A stretch of 64,000 bases of DNA from Dactylosporangium roseum (GTDB taxonomy: Bacteria > Actinomycetota > Actinomycetes > Mycobacteriales > Micromonosporaceae), in NCBI RefSeq assembly GCF_025264685.1, contig NZ_CP073721.1:310001-374000 (forward strand). The letters are read 5' to 3'. A model generated the notes under the pieces. That model saw nothing but the letters and a program-made list of their open reading frames with translations, was not told the DNA's origin and made no database searches. Numbering within the stretch: position 1 is the first letter of the stretch; each line of letters starts with the position of its first letter. The position numbers and the translations under genes are program-made. Positions 47,760 to 56,318 of the stretch are shown here, one piece after another.

Positions 47760-48293
47760 TCACGCGGTGGCGCTGACGGCGGCGGATCGGTCTTCGCGGA
47801 CCAGGACGCTCAGCACCCGAACGGTGCGCCGCAGGCGTTCGTAGACCTCCTCCGGCCGGACCTTGACGTGGAGCATGCTGCCCAGCAGACCCTCGACGAG
47901 AGCGACGACCGGTTCGGTCCGGATCGTCTCGGCCGGATCTCCGCGCAGCCAGTGGTTCGCGAAACGGACCGACTCCACGGAGCTGGTCACGTCCTCCTCG
48001 TCGAGGACCCGGTCGTGCACGCGGATGTGCTCGATCGCGTCGCGGTCATCGCTGCGGGCGTTGCCGGTGAGCGCGCCGAGCAGCCGGACCGCGCGCCGCG
48101 CGGCGAGCAGGGCCTGCGGCGCCGGAACCGACTCGTCGCGGAGGATGGTCAACAGCTCCCGCACCAACGCGATAACCGGCGCCGACCGTACTGCGAGATG
48201 CCGGGCACCGCGCAGCCACTGGACCGCGAACGCGGCCGCCTCGTAGTCGACGGGCGGCTGGGCCGAGATGGCAAGCCTTGTAGGCGTGGTCAT
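47760..48293 (-). CDS. Hypothetical protein with internal duplication
   Basis: 177 residues made of two similar halves. AFAVQWLRGARHLAVRSAPV IALVRELL (residues about 21-48) matches RFANHWLRGDPAETIRTEPV VALVEGLL (about 109-136), and each is followed by a helix with RRAVRLL or RRTVRVL. The family is unknown and the protein is probably all-helical. ATG 48293 has a full-consensus ribosome site. Encoded on the element backbone between the BTAD protein and the DUF2637 protein. Confidence 0.6.
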   Translation of the reverse strand: MTTPTRLAISAQPPVDYEAAAFAVQWLRGARHLAVRSAPVIALVRELLTILRDESVPAPQALLAARRAVRLLGALTGNARSDDRDAIEHIRVHDRVLDEEDVTSSVESVRFANHWLRGDPAETIRTEPVVALVEGLLGSMLHVKVRPEEVYERLRRTVRVLSVLVREDRSAAVSATA

Positions 48294-48298
48294 GATGT

Positions 48299-48309
48299 AT
48301 CACCTCCTT
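48299..48309 (-). promoter_or_regulatory. Consensus Shine-Dalgarno site
   Basis: On the minus strand the leader reads AAGGAGGTGAT, a complete match to the anti-Shine-Dalgarno end of 16S rRNA, five bases before ATG 48293. Much stronger than the sites of neighbouring genes, so this small protein is probably made in quantity. Confidence 0.7.
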
Positions 48310-48426
48310 CCTGTGTGAATTCAGCGCCGGCCTCATGAAGCGGTGGACGGCGCAGCTGGTACCGCCCGCTGGGCGTGGTGCACCGCAGCGGGCGAAGCAG
48401 GTGGGACCCGGAAGACGGAGGCGCCG

Positions 48427-49298
48427 TCATAGTGACTCCTCGGCGTTGAGAGTCTTCAGCAGCGTGGACGCCCGGTTGTTGGAAACGCGGTGGCCATCGG
48501 CGCGCAGCTGACGAGCCAGCGCGCCCCGGGTCAACGGGTCGCCGTTCGCTGTAAGCCGGTCCCGGGCGGAGCGGGCCGCAGGCAGCAACGCGCGGACCGC
48601 GTCGTGGTCCCCGTTGTGGGACCGTTTCGCGGACCGGTCCTGGGAGTCGGTCCGCCGGACGGGCGGACCGGCCCGTTCCCGGCTGACCGGCGGTCCCGGT
48701 TCGTCGACCTGGGACGAGGCACGAGGGGACCGGGGACCCTCGATGGCGTCGGTCCGCTCGTACGACTCGTGGACCGGCTGCCGCCGGTCGGGGTCCGTGG
48801 GCGGCTTGGCGGCGGTGTGCCCGAGCGCGATCTTCACCATGACCAGGAAGCCCAACGCCGGGATCGCGGCGGCGACCCAGCCGATCAGGGACGCTTCGGC
48901 CTGCACGACCTGCGCCGCCAGGGAGAGCGCGACGGCGCAGCCCAGGACGACCGCGGGGAACGTTGTGGCGTTGCCGGACCGTTTACGGCGGCGGAGTTCC
49001 AGGCCGGATGCGACCGACATCAGTTCGAGGACGACGGCGTCGGCCCAGGCGAGCCACCCAGACTGGCCGTGGTCGCTGGCGACGTTGTGGACGTGGGTGA
49101 AGCTCGCCGGACCGGCGGCTCCGGCGACGACGAACATGATGAGGACCTGGACCGTTCCCTCGACCCGGCCGGTCCGGGACTGTTGGTCCCGCGGGGTTGC
49201 GGCTGTTACGGGACCACCCCCGTCCGCGGTGCGGGTCGGACTCGTGGATGGAATGCGGAACGCGGGCGCCGGCTCATGGCCGCTGCGGACGTGGACAT
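48427..49298 (-). CDS. DUF2637 membrane protein, start region frameshifted
   Basis: Four hydrophobic segments (VLIMFVVAGAAGPASFTHVH, LAWADAVVLELMSVASGLEL, FPAVVLGCAVALSLAAQVVQ, LIGWVAAAIPALGFLVMVKI) match DUF2637, found on actinomycete plasmids and integrative elements. The cytoplasmic tail ends with a small helical domain (LTRGALARQLRADGHRVSNN). ATG 49298 with GGAAGG upstream encodes MSTSAAAMSRRPRSAFHP in a different frame, so a one-base shift near 49215-49240 is likely. The only in-frame ATG (49137) would cut into helix 1. Confidence 0.6.
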
Positions 49299-49480
49299 CA
49301 GAACCTTCCGGTAGAGAGAAGTGCGGACGGGCAGTTGGGCAGTGCGACGGCGACGGACGGTACCTCTGGCCTCTGTCACGGCGGAGGAGTTTGCACCAGC
49401 GCGGTCGCAGTAGCGCGGTTCCGGCGTCGTTGACAGACCGGTGACAGATCGCGGGCCTGGTAGTCGACCGCGGTGGAGCG

Positions 49481-50350
49481 CTACAGTCCGCGATCGGCCG
49501 GGGAGGGTTGCCCGGCCACGTCGACGAGGCGCACAGGTGCGCCGGGCCGCTGGTGCACCCACCACACCGGCTCGGCCGGGTTGCCTGCGCCGGGTTCGTG
49601 CACGGCGGTGGCGACCGGGTAGCGCACACCGCAGCGGCTCAGCTCCTGCTGCAGGTGCCGCTCGCGGGCAGGGTTCGGCAGCCGGAACAGCACCGGCCAT
49701 ACCCGCCGGGTGACCCGCGCCAGATCGGCGTAGCCGTCGAGCTTGTCCACCAGCCGGCTGATCGGCCGTTCCGTACCCAGGTCGAACTCAAGGAAGAACG
49801 CGGCTGTGCGACCGTTCTCGGCCCACATGCCGTGCCCGTCGGGCCGTGAGCGCGGTGTGTATGCGCGGACGTGCACGTCGTCGTGCTCCTCCGCGAACTC
49901 GCCCATCCGTTGGCACCGCGCCGCGGACCACCAGCGGAGCAGTTCACAGCCGGCGCGGGTGCGCGCGTAGCCGGCCAGCTGGGTGAAGAACTCGTTGACG
50001 CCCAACAGGTGCGGCAGGTTCGCGCGGTTCGTCAGATGCCAGCGCCGGCGCTTGGCCCGGTCGCGGCGCGGCAGTTCCTCGCCCCGCTGGGCCGACACGA
50101 CCTCGACACCGAGTTGGGAGAGCACGTAGTGGTAGGGATACGAGCCGCCGTCGGCCCGCTGCGGGCGGAACCGGTCCAGCAGACCGACCTGGACCAACTT
50201 CCGGAGCCGTTCCTGCGCATAGTCCAGCGACGGGAACAGCGCATAGGCGATCTGGAAGGACGTCAGCACCCCATGGTCGGCCAGCCAGCCGAGCAGGACG
50301 TGATCGCGGTCGGTCAACTGGGACTGGACCCGCAGGACCGGGTCGATCAT
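49481..50350 (-). CDS. Replication-relaxation family protein
   Basis: 289 residues. Winged-helix start LTDRDHVLLGWLADHGVLTS with QIAYALFPSLDYAQERLRKL, then HHLLGVNEFF-like LPHLLGVNEFFTQLAGYART, and a nuclease-like core (AFFLEFDLGTERPISRLVDK). This family is typical of actinomycete plasmids and integrative elements and is linked to replication or mobilisation. ATG 50350; ATG 50374 is also in frame. Confidence 0.75.
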   Translation of the reverse strand: MIDPVLRVQSQLTDRDHVLLGWLADHGVLTSFQIAYALFPSLDYAQERLRKLVQVGLLDRFRPQRADGGSYPYHYVLSQLGVEVVSAQRGEELPRRDRAKRRRWHLTNRANLPHLLGVNEFFTQLAGYARTRAGCELLRWWSAARCQRMGEFAEEHDDVHVRAYTPRSRPDGHGMWAENGRTAAFFLEFDLGTERPISRLVDKLDGYADLARVTRRVWPVLFRLPNPARERHLQQELSRCGVRYPVATAVHEPGAGNPAEPVWWVHQRPGAPVRLVDVAGQPSPADRGL

Positions 50351-50374
50351 CGGCGGTCCCCGGTCACGAAGCAC

Positions 50375-51321
50375 GTTCCCCGGGGGAGAGACCCAGACCG
50401 GGGGGTCTGTCGCAGCGGAGCGGCGAACGCTGACAGAGGCCTTGCGCTGGGCTGTGAGCTGCCGGACCGGTCCGTTCGGAGGTCCGGTTCAAGGCGGAGG
50501 TCAACAGGGACGGCAAGGCCGGCCCCGCAACGGAGGGCAAGCAGGTCGGCTGCACGAAAATCTCCTGGTTTGTCGTGAACGGATCCCGTAGATCTGAGGT
50601 GCGACGGCGCGCCGCCACCGCGAGGGCTACCTCGGCGAGGAACGGCGCAAGGAGGCGGAGCAACGACGCCGATGCCAGGCCGCCATTGAGCGGGCCCGGC
50701 CGAAGACGACTGAGGCGCTGCGACTGCTGTGCCGCTCCAGCCGCGCCGGGAGTACCGCTACGGACGAGACGAGGAGCGGCTGACCGGCGCCCGGCGACAG
50801 GGTGATCTGGCGTGGCATTCGCGGATGGCCAGCCTGCTGGCGGGAACGCTGACCGAGGCAGCCGGGTCACGTCGTCACGTATCTCCGCACCTCAAACCGG
50901 CTTCTGTCAGATTTCGCGGACACCTGTGTTGCGAATGTGGTGCAGGACACACGGACCGACCGACGGTACCGGCTGAGGAGGTGACGGGCAGCTCTGCTGA
51001 TCGGAGCCCAGCGGGAAGCACGGGCGGGCTACTCACGGCACCGCCACCATAAGGTAGAGGTGGCGGGTCTCCTTGCGGACCGCCTACGCACCCCTATCGG
51101 CTCTTGTCAGATTCTGCGAACGCCCCTCCGCGGGAAATCATCCGTTCGGCCGATGCTAAAACACGCTGTAACGGACATTCATGGCAGCGGTCTCAGGGAA
51201 GGTCGATAGCGCCGGTTGCGCCTGCGGAAGCGGTGCGGCAGCGTGTGCGACTGACCGCCAGTGGTGATCCCGGGCGCGGTACACCTGCGGAGGGTTTGTC
51301 ACGCGTCGGCGTGCAGGCCGA
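50375..51321. other. 947-bp region of degraded sequence with a spaced direct repeat
   Basis: No intact gene. Short protein-like stretches (GYLGEERRKEAEQRRRCQAA; EERLTGARRQGDLAWHSRMA) suggest worn coding sequence. A 24-bp imperfect direct repeat, CGGCTtcTGTCAGATTtcGC / CGGCTctTGTCAGATTctGC, starts at 50898 and 51098, exactly 200 bp apart. Confidence 0.45.
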
Positions 51322-51630
51322 TCACCCGGGACGGCGTGGTTCCACGGCGTCCTCGCGCCGGCGCCGCGCCAGCGTCGCCTCGATCGCATCGGTGAGCGAG
51401 GCGATCGGCACGTTCAGCACGTCGGCCAGCACCGCGATCATGGGTCGACTGGGCAACCGCGCGCCGCGCTCGTACCGCGACAGCTCGTGCCTGGTGACCG
51501 TTGGCCGCCCGGACACCGCGCATACCCGGTCGGCGAGATCGCGCTGACTCATGCCGAGCCGTCGTCGACGGTTCGCGACAAGCACGCCGAAGTCATTGGC
51601 GACGGCGGTACCGGTGATGATCTGCTCCAT
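51322..51630 (-). CDS. Small XRE-family regulator
   Basis: 102 residues, a single HTH: VLVANRRRRLGMSQRDLADR, TVTRHELSRYERGARLPSRP, MIAVLADVLNVPIASLTDAI. Likely a repressor of the element backbone or of the downstream-facing AbiE-like pair. ATG 51630. Monocistronic. Confidence 0.8.
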   Translation of the reverse strand: MEQIITGTAVANDFGVLVANRRRRLGMSQRDLADRVCAVSGRPTVTRHELSRYERGARLPSRPMIAVLADVLNVPIASLTDAIEATLARRRREDAVEPRRPG

Positions 51631-51872
51631 CGACGCTCCTGCAGGACGGCTAGACGTCGATGAACGCTCGCCTTTCCGCGAAGGTCAAGTCGTGACCAGG
51701 GACGCGATGGGTGTTGCGAGCCGTGCCGCTGGCACCTCGAGGTTGGAGCGACGTCGGCTGTGCGGGGCCAGGCCGTGGAGGTGTACAGCGGCGTCGCGAC
51801 GCGGTGACGCTGGTGAGCAGTCGCCGTGCTGAAGGATGCGCAGGGACCCCGGTGATCAGACCGTAGAGGCCG

Positions 51873-51884
51873 CCTAGCGCTAGG
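51873..51884. promoter_or_regulatory. Palindromic operator candidate upstream of AbiE-like pair
   Basis: CCTAGCGCTAGG is a perfect 12-bp palindrome followed at once by another CCTAG (51885-51889). It lies about 26 bp before GTG 51910, where an autorepressor of the toxin-antitoxin pair would bind. Confidence 0.5.
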
Positions 51885-51909
51885 CCTAGTGGTTAGCTAT
51901 CGTTGGACC

Positions 51910-52497
51910 GTGACATCCGGATACGACCTCAGTCGTGTTGACTCGCTCGGCCGGCGACGTGCTGAGCTTCGTGCCGAGCTCCGGCGCGTGAACGACGAAC
52001 TCGACGCCGAGGTCGTGAAGGCCGCTCCGCATGTGTCCCAGGCGGACCTCGCGCGCCATAGCGGTCTGACTCGCGAATCTATCGCTCAGAAGGTGCTGCC
52101 GCCGCACCGGCGGTGGAAGCGCGGCGCGCGAGGAAGAGGCCAGGCCACACCGGCGTCTGCCCCGCCCGCCGACTACACGCCGTACAGTGAACGGAAGCCG
52201 GTCGTCGTCGCGGACAGTCTCTCCCAGCTGGTCGGGCCGGTGCGCGGGACGGTGACGCTCCCGAGTCATCTCGACTGGTCCGGCCATGCAACCTATGACC
52301 TTGATGACCCCAAGCGGTTGGTCACCATGTACAAGGTCGTCCTGCAGGAGGCGCAAAGCGTCAACGACCTCGCCAGGTGGCTGAACCACGAGAGGCTCGA
52401 AGCCGAATGGGCCGGCATGTACCTGCCGCCGAAGGTCCGCCGGCTTTGGGAAGCTCGGTTTCCTCAGCTCGGTCACGCCGGTGCCGGGCAACGATAG
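51910..52497 (+). CDS. Helix-turn-helix protein, probable antitoxin/regulator of AbiEii-like pair
   Basis: 195 residues. An N-terminal coiled stretch (DSLGRRRAELRAELRRVNDE) leads to a short HTH (HVSQADLARHSGLTRESIAQ). The C-terminal half (HLDWSGHATYDLDDPKRLVT, MYKVVLQEAQSVNDLARWLN) is widespread in actinomycetes beside nucleotidyltransferase toxins. It is not a classical AbiEi protein. GTG 51910 is preferred over 51889 because it leaves the palindrome free. Only 3 bp separate it from the next gene. Confidence 0.65.
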   Translation: MTSGYDLSRVDSLGRRRAELRAELRRVNDELDAEVVKAAPHVSQADLARHSGLTRESIAQKVLPPHRRWKRGARGRGQATPASAPPADYTPYSERKPVVVADSLSQLVGPVRGTVTLPSHLDWSGHATYDLDDPKRLVTMYKVVLQEAQSVNDLARWLNHERLEAEWAGMYLPPKVRRLWEARFPQLGHAGAGQR

Positions 52498-52500
52498 CCG

Positions 52501-53157
52501 GTGCATCCCTTCCACGAACGGCTGGCTCGCGTCGGACTCGCGGCCGCGGATAGGTACGGTTTCGCTCTGGCGGGCGGCTATGCCGTGCAGGCGGCTGGCC
52601 TTCTCGACCGGCCAAGCGAAGACGTCGATCTCTTTACGGCGTGGAACCGAACTGACGAGTTTGACGTCGCCGTCGGTGCAGTCGTGAATGCCTATGGTGG
52701 CGACGGCCTTCATGTGGCGGTCGAGCTTCAGCACGCTGGTTCGTTCGCGCGGCTTCGTGTCACTGACCCGGTAGACGGCAGCAACGCCAAAGTCGAGATG
52801 GGTGTTGACTGGCGAGCGAACGACCCGGTCCGCATGTCCATCGGCCCGGTCCTGCACCCCGATGATGCCGTCGCAAACAAGATGTGCGCTCTCTTCGGCC
52901 GCGCGCTTGCTCGGGACTTCATCGACGTCGATGCCGCAGCTGAGTCCGGTCGATACAGCCACGAGGACCTGCTGTGGCTGGCCCACCGAGCCGACAACGG
53001 GTTCGAGCCGCGCGTGTTCGCCGACGCGCTCGGGGCGATCGAGCAACTTTCGACCACCGACTTCGCCGAATACGGGGTGACTGGCCGAGCGCTGGACGGT
53101 TTGCGGGCTCGGTTCGCAGAGTGGCGCGTCAAGCTGATCGACAACGACCAGTCTTAG
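52501..53157 (+). CDS. AbiEii/AbiGii-type nucleotidyltransferase toxin
   Basis: 218 residues. The nucleotidyltransferase core motif is FALAGGYAVQAAGLLDRPSE followed by DVDLFT (GG…DxD), with NAKVEMGVDWRAND and the C-terminal KMCALFGRALARDFIDVDAA (K…R…RDxxD typical of AbiEii-like toxins). The family transfers nucleotides to tRNA or other targets to block growth. GTG 52501 is 3 bp after its partner gene. Last gene of the island, 160 bp before attR. Confidence 0.8.
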   Translation: MHPFHERLARVGLAAADRYGFALAGGYAVQAAGLLDRPSEDVDLFTAWNRTDEFDVAVGAVVNAYGGDGLHVAVELQHAGSFARLRVTDPVDGSNAKVEMGVDWRANDPVRMSIGPVLHPDDAVANKMCALFGRALARDFIDVDAAAESGRYSHEDLLWLAHRADNGFEPRVFADALGAIEQLSTTDFAEYGVTGRALDGLRARFAEWRVKLIDNDQS

Positions 53158-53317
53158 AGCGGGTGTCCACTGTGGATCTGAGCGGGCTCGACGCGTGCTC
53201 CGCCGTTTCTGGACACCGCCCCGCCGTCTTGGACTCGGGCCGTCCGGCTGGACCGGAATTCGGACAAGGCCGTACTAAATAGCACACGCAATACTCGTAA
53301 AACTGGACATAACTCGC

Positions 53318-53364
53318 CTTGTAATCGGAAGGTTGCGGGTTCAAGTCCCGCCGTCGGCTCTCCC
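53318..53364 (+). repeat. attR, 47-bp direct repeat of tRNA-Thr 3' half
   Basis: Identical to 25090-25136. Only the anticodon loop onward of the tRNA is present; the preceding bases (ACATAACTCGC) are unrelated, so this is not a functional tRNA. It marks the right end of the island. Confidence 0.92.
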
Positions 53365-53430
53365 GATCAAGCCATTGACCTCGTGCTTTGATTCCGCGCT
53401 GAACGGTCGCACGGCTCAATCGCCAGAATT

Positions 53431-54509
53431 GGAGACCAGGCGGAGACCACCCGGTCGCTGCTGACGCTCGACGAGGCCCGCGACAAGACCGGCGACCTCG
53501 CCGCCGAGAAGGCGCAGGCCGACCGGGACGGCGTTGAGGGCTCCGATCAGGTACAGGCGGCGCTGGAACGGCAGCGGGAGGCTATCGAACGGGTCGCAGA
53601 GGCGCAGAAGTCCGCCGCGGCGAGCAGCGGGGCGGTGACCCAGGAGCTGACGAAGCTCGCTCCGGCCGCGCAGGCGACCGTCGACAAGCTGAAGCAGTTG
53701 AAGCCGGTCTTCGAGGAGATCCGGCTCAGCGTCCAGCAGGCCCTGTTCCAGGGTGTCCCGGACGAGTTGCAGCGACTCTCCGACGCCTGGAAAGAGCCAC
53801 TCAAGAACACGCTGACCAGCTACGCCAGCACCGTCAACGGACTATTCCTGAACCTCGGTAGCAGCGTCCGGAACTCGTCCTGTTCAACATCGCGTGGAGC
53901 GTCTCCGCGGCGATCTTCACGACCATGCTCAATGTCCAGACCGTGATCAACGATGCTATCGGCGTCGTGAAGGACGCGCTCAGCACTGCGTTCAGATGGA
54001 TCGGCGGCAAGATCGACGAAGCGGTCGGGTGGTTCAACGGGCTACGGAACCGCTTCGACTTCGGCGACCTGTTCGGCGGCATTCGCACCGCGTTCAAGAG
54101 CGCCCTGAACTGGATCATCGGCAAGTGGAACGGCCTGCAGTTCGCCACCCCGTCGGTTGAGTTTATGGGGGTGCGCACCGACGCAAGGACGATCAGGGTG
54201 CCGCACATCGAGCCGTTCGCGAGGGGCGGCGTCGTGCAGCCCCGGCCGGGCGGCTTGGTCGGCCGGATCGCCGAGGCGGGCCAGGCCGAGGCGGTCGCCC
54301 CGATCGAGACGCTCAAGGAATACGTCGTCGACGCAGTGACGACAGCCATCGGGCAGAACGGCGGCAACGCCCCGATCATCGTCGAGGCACACATCTATCT
54401 CGATGGACGGGAGCTCAAACAGACGGTCGTGGAGACGATCGCCGCAAGTCCCGACACGGTCGCCAAGGCGAACCGGGCGGGCGCCAAGAAGCTCAACTAC
54501 GCGGGATGA
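53431..54509 (+). pseudogene. Phage tail tape-measure protein, broken C-terminal part
   Basis: One frame reads typical tape-measure coiled coil (LTLDEARDKTGDLAAEKAQA, ERQREAIERVAEAQKSAAAS, AGQ-like APAAQATVDKLKQLKPVFEE) with no start. At about 53875 the frame shifts to FNIAWSVSAAIFTTML and continues to the stop at 54509, with the usual C-terminal PFARGGVVQPRPGGLVGRIA, EAGQAEAVAPIETL. The front of the gene and an internal part are gone. It directly abuts attR on the outside, a relic of an older prophage. Confidence 0.75.
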
Positions 54510-54637
54510 TCCGCGCTGCCGGTCACGCCGGATGGCTTAGCCTGTCCGGCTGATCCCCCGGTACGGTCCATGGCACGCAGGGCCCGCCGCGGGCCGCATC
54601 CCGATGCGGACCGTTTACCGACCCTCCGGGAGTTGCC

Positions 54638-55259
54638 GTGTCCTACCCCGACCAGCGCAACCCGCAGCCGGGGCCGCCGATGGACTCAGCTGGCGTGTAC
54701 CGGGCGAGCGCGTTTCCGACGCCGCGCCGGCCCAGCCGGCGACGCCGGGCAAACACGATCCTCGTCGTGGTCCTGGTTGTGGTCGGCTTCGCCGCTGCCG
54801 GTCTGGCGACCGTGGTCCTGCTGCAGAGGTCCGGTACCTCCGTCCTGGGCTTGCTGGCCGCGAAACCTAGCCCTGAGCCGAAGACCGTCGACGCGGCCAA
54901 GGCCGCAGCGCAACGCGTCGTTGACCGGGCCGCGGCCTGGGGACGCCGGCGGCGCGTGGGACATGCTGTCGGCGCACGGCAAGGCCCTCATTTCCCGCGA
55001 GGACTACATTCGCTACGCCAAGGATTGCCCAGGCGTGACCGGGATGGCCGCACAGGTGACGGATGCCCGGCTGGAGACGCCGGAGAAGGCCGTCGTGGTC
55101 ATCAAGGTGCTTGGATTCACCGTCTCTACGACCATGGTCTACGAACGCGGCGCTTGGGCATGGGAACCAAGTCCCGAGCAGACTGTGGACTGGTCAAAGC
55201 CGCTCGACCAGCGGATCGCCGAGGGGAAGGCGAGCGGCTCCTGCGGGACACCTAAGTAG
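54638..55259 (+). pseudogene. Single-pass membrane protein gene with frameshift
   Basis: ATG 54638 reads MSYPDQRNPQPGPPMDS, a basic patch RRPSRRRRANT and a membrane helix ILVVVLVVVGFAAAGLATVV, then AAKAAAQRVVDRAA. Near 54940 (GCCTGGGGACG) the protein continues one base over as AWDMLSAHGKALISREDYIR and ends GKASGSCGTPK at 55259. The domain after the helix is a common actinobacterial extracellular domain of unknown function. Removing the shift gives about 206 residues. Confidence 0.6.
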
Positions 55260-55353
55260 CCGCCCGCCCGGGCGGTACCGGGTTGCCGACGGCGTGGACT
55301 CGCCAGCCGCCGAGTTCGGGCCGGTGCAGCAGCGTCACGAAGTGCGCCATCAT
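55252..55353 (-). pseudogene. Short gene remnant
   Basis: Thirty-three residues, MMAHFVTLLHRPELGGWRVH then AVGNPVPPGRAAT-stop, look like the end of a real protein but no upstream part is recognisable. It overlaps the end of the preceding gene by 8 bp on the other strand. The rest of the 55260-55566 gap holds only the twin palindromes. Confidence 0.25.
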
Positions 55354-55403
55354 TTGGGTTGGGCGGCTGGGATCGACGACTCGGCACCACGGCGGAGCGG
55401 AAA

Positions 55404-55430
55404 GTCCACAGTGGACGGCACCATGGTGCC
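55404..55430. repeat. Two back-to-back palindromes
   Basis: GTCCAC-A-GTGGAC (55404-55416) is followed without a gap by the perfect 14-bp palindrome GGCACCATGGTGCC (55417-55430). Placed 137 bp before the lipoprotein start. Could be an operator pair or a compact terminator. Confidence 0.55.
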
Positions 55431-55566
55431 GTACGGCCCGCAAGGAGCAGCCGTTCCGGCGAACCGTTCCGTCTAGCACCCGCCGTGCCGCGCGGTAGCG
55501 TGCCGCTACACGCAACCAGATGCGTCCAACCACCCCGGATCGCTCACCCGTCAGGAGCAATTCACC

Positions 55567-56115
55567 ATGCGCAAAAACACCATCCTCGCCATGCTCGCCA
55601 TCCCACTGGCCGGCCTCGTTCTCGCCTGCGGCAGCACCGGCAGTTCGTCCAATGCCGGCAGCTCCGGCAACAGCGGCAACACCACCAAGCAGGAAGCCAA
55701 GAGCGCCCCGGTCACCGTCAAGGCCGGCGAAACGATGACGCTCACCGAAAGCCTCTTCGGCTCCAAGACCGTCGTCGAGATCACGCTCGCGAACGTCAAG
55801 CTCAACGCCAAGTCCGGCAACCAGTTCATCACGCCGGGCCAGGGCCAGTTCATCACCGCCGACGTCACGGCCGTGGTCAAGGAAGGTAAGGCCTCCATCA
55901 GCAGCGGAGATTTCAAACTCGTCGCCGCCGACGGAACCGCCTACAACACGACGATGTCCCTCAACGGCAAGGACCTCATGGGAAGCGACCTCACGCCGGG
56001 CCAGAAGACGTCCGGGCAGATCGTTTTCGACGCTAAGAAGGGCGCTGAACAGGGCGGAAAGGTCGCGATCAAGAGCTGGCTCGCCGAGGGCGACGCGGGC
56101 TACTGGACTCTCTGA
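55567..56115 (+). CDS. Secreted lipoprotein with DUF4352-like domain
   Basis: 182 residues. Signal peptide MRKNTILAMLAIPLAGLVLAC with lipobox LVLAC (Cys 21), then a Ser/Gly/Asn-rich linker and an immunoglobulin-like DUF4352-type domain (GQFITADVTAVVKEGKASIS, DGTAYNTTMSLNGKDLMG, DLTPGQKTSGQIVFDAKKG). Anchored on the outer face of the membrane; role unknown. ATG 55567 follows AGGAG. Confidence 0.8.
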   Translation: MRKNTILAMLAIPLAGLVLACGSTGSSSNAGSSGNSGNTTKQEAKSAPVTVKAGETMTLTESLFGSKTVVEITLANVKLNAKSGNQFITPGQGQFITADVTAVVKEGKASISSGDFKLVAADGTAYNTTMSLNGKDLMGSDLTPGQKTSGQIVFDAKKGAEQGGKVAIKSWLAEGDAGYWTL

Positions 56116-56318
56116 CTCGCGGGTCCGCCGGCCGTCTACTGACGGGTGGCGGCTGGCAGGTCAACCGCGGAGCGCGGGCCGGCACCGGTTGGTGTCGGCC
56201 CGTTCTTTGTGCCCCCAGCCGCTGACGGCGGAGGGTGCTGGCCGAGGGTCGACGGGCGCAGCGGGAACGGGGTACGGATGGGCGCGCGCCGGACCAGCCC
56301 ACGGACAGCCCGGGCTCG

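Larger units (their letters stand above)
25090..53364. mobile_element. 28.3-kb genomic island integrated in tRNA-Thr
   Basis: Bounded by a 47-bp perfect direct repeat of the tRNA-Thr 3' half. It carries an integrase and excisionase (44544-46291), a replication-relaxation protein, a DUF2637 membrane protein, XRE regulators and a dense defence cluster (27347-43867). No translocase, relaxase or replication initiator is recognisable, so it is probably a degenerate integrative element. The intact tRNA is restored at the left end. Confidence 0.88.

Noticed and set aside
53318..53364. Second tRNA-Thr gene
   Set aside because: Only the 3' half is present; no acceptor 5' strand or D arm, so it is an att copy rather than a gene.
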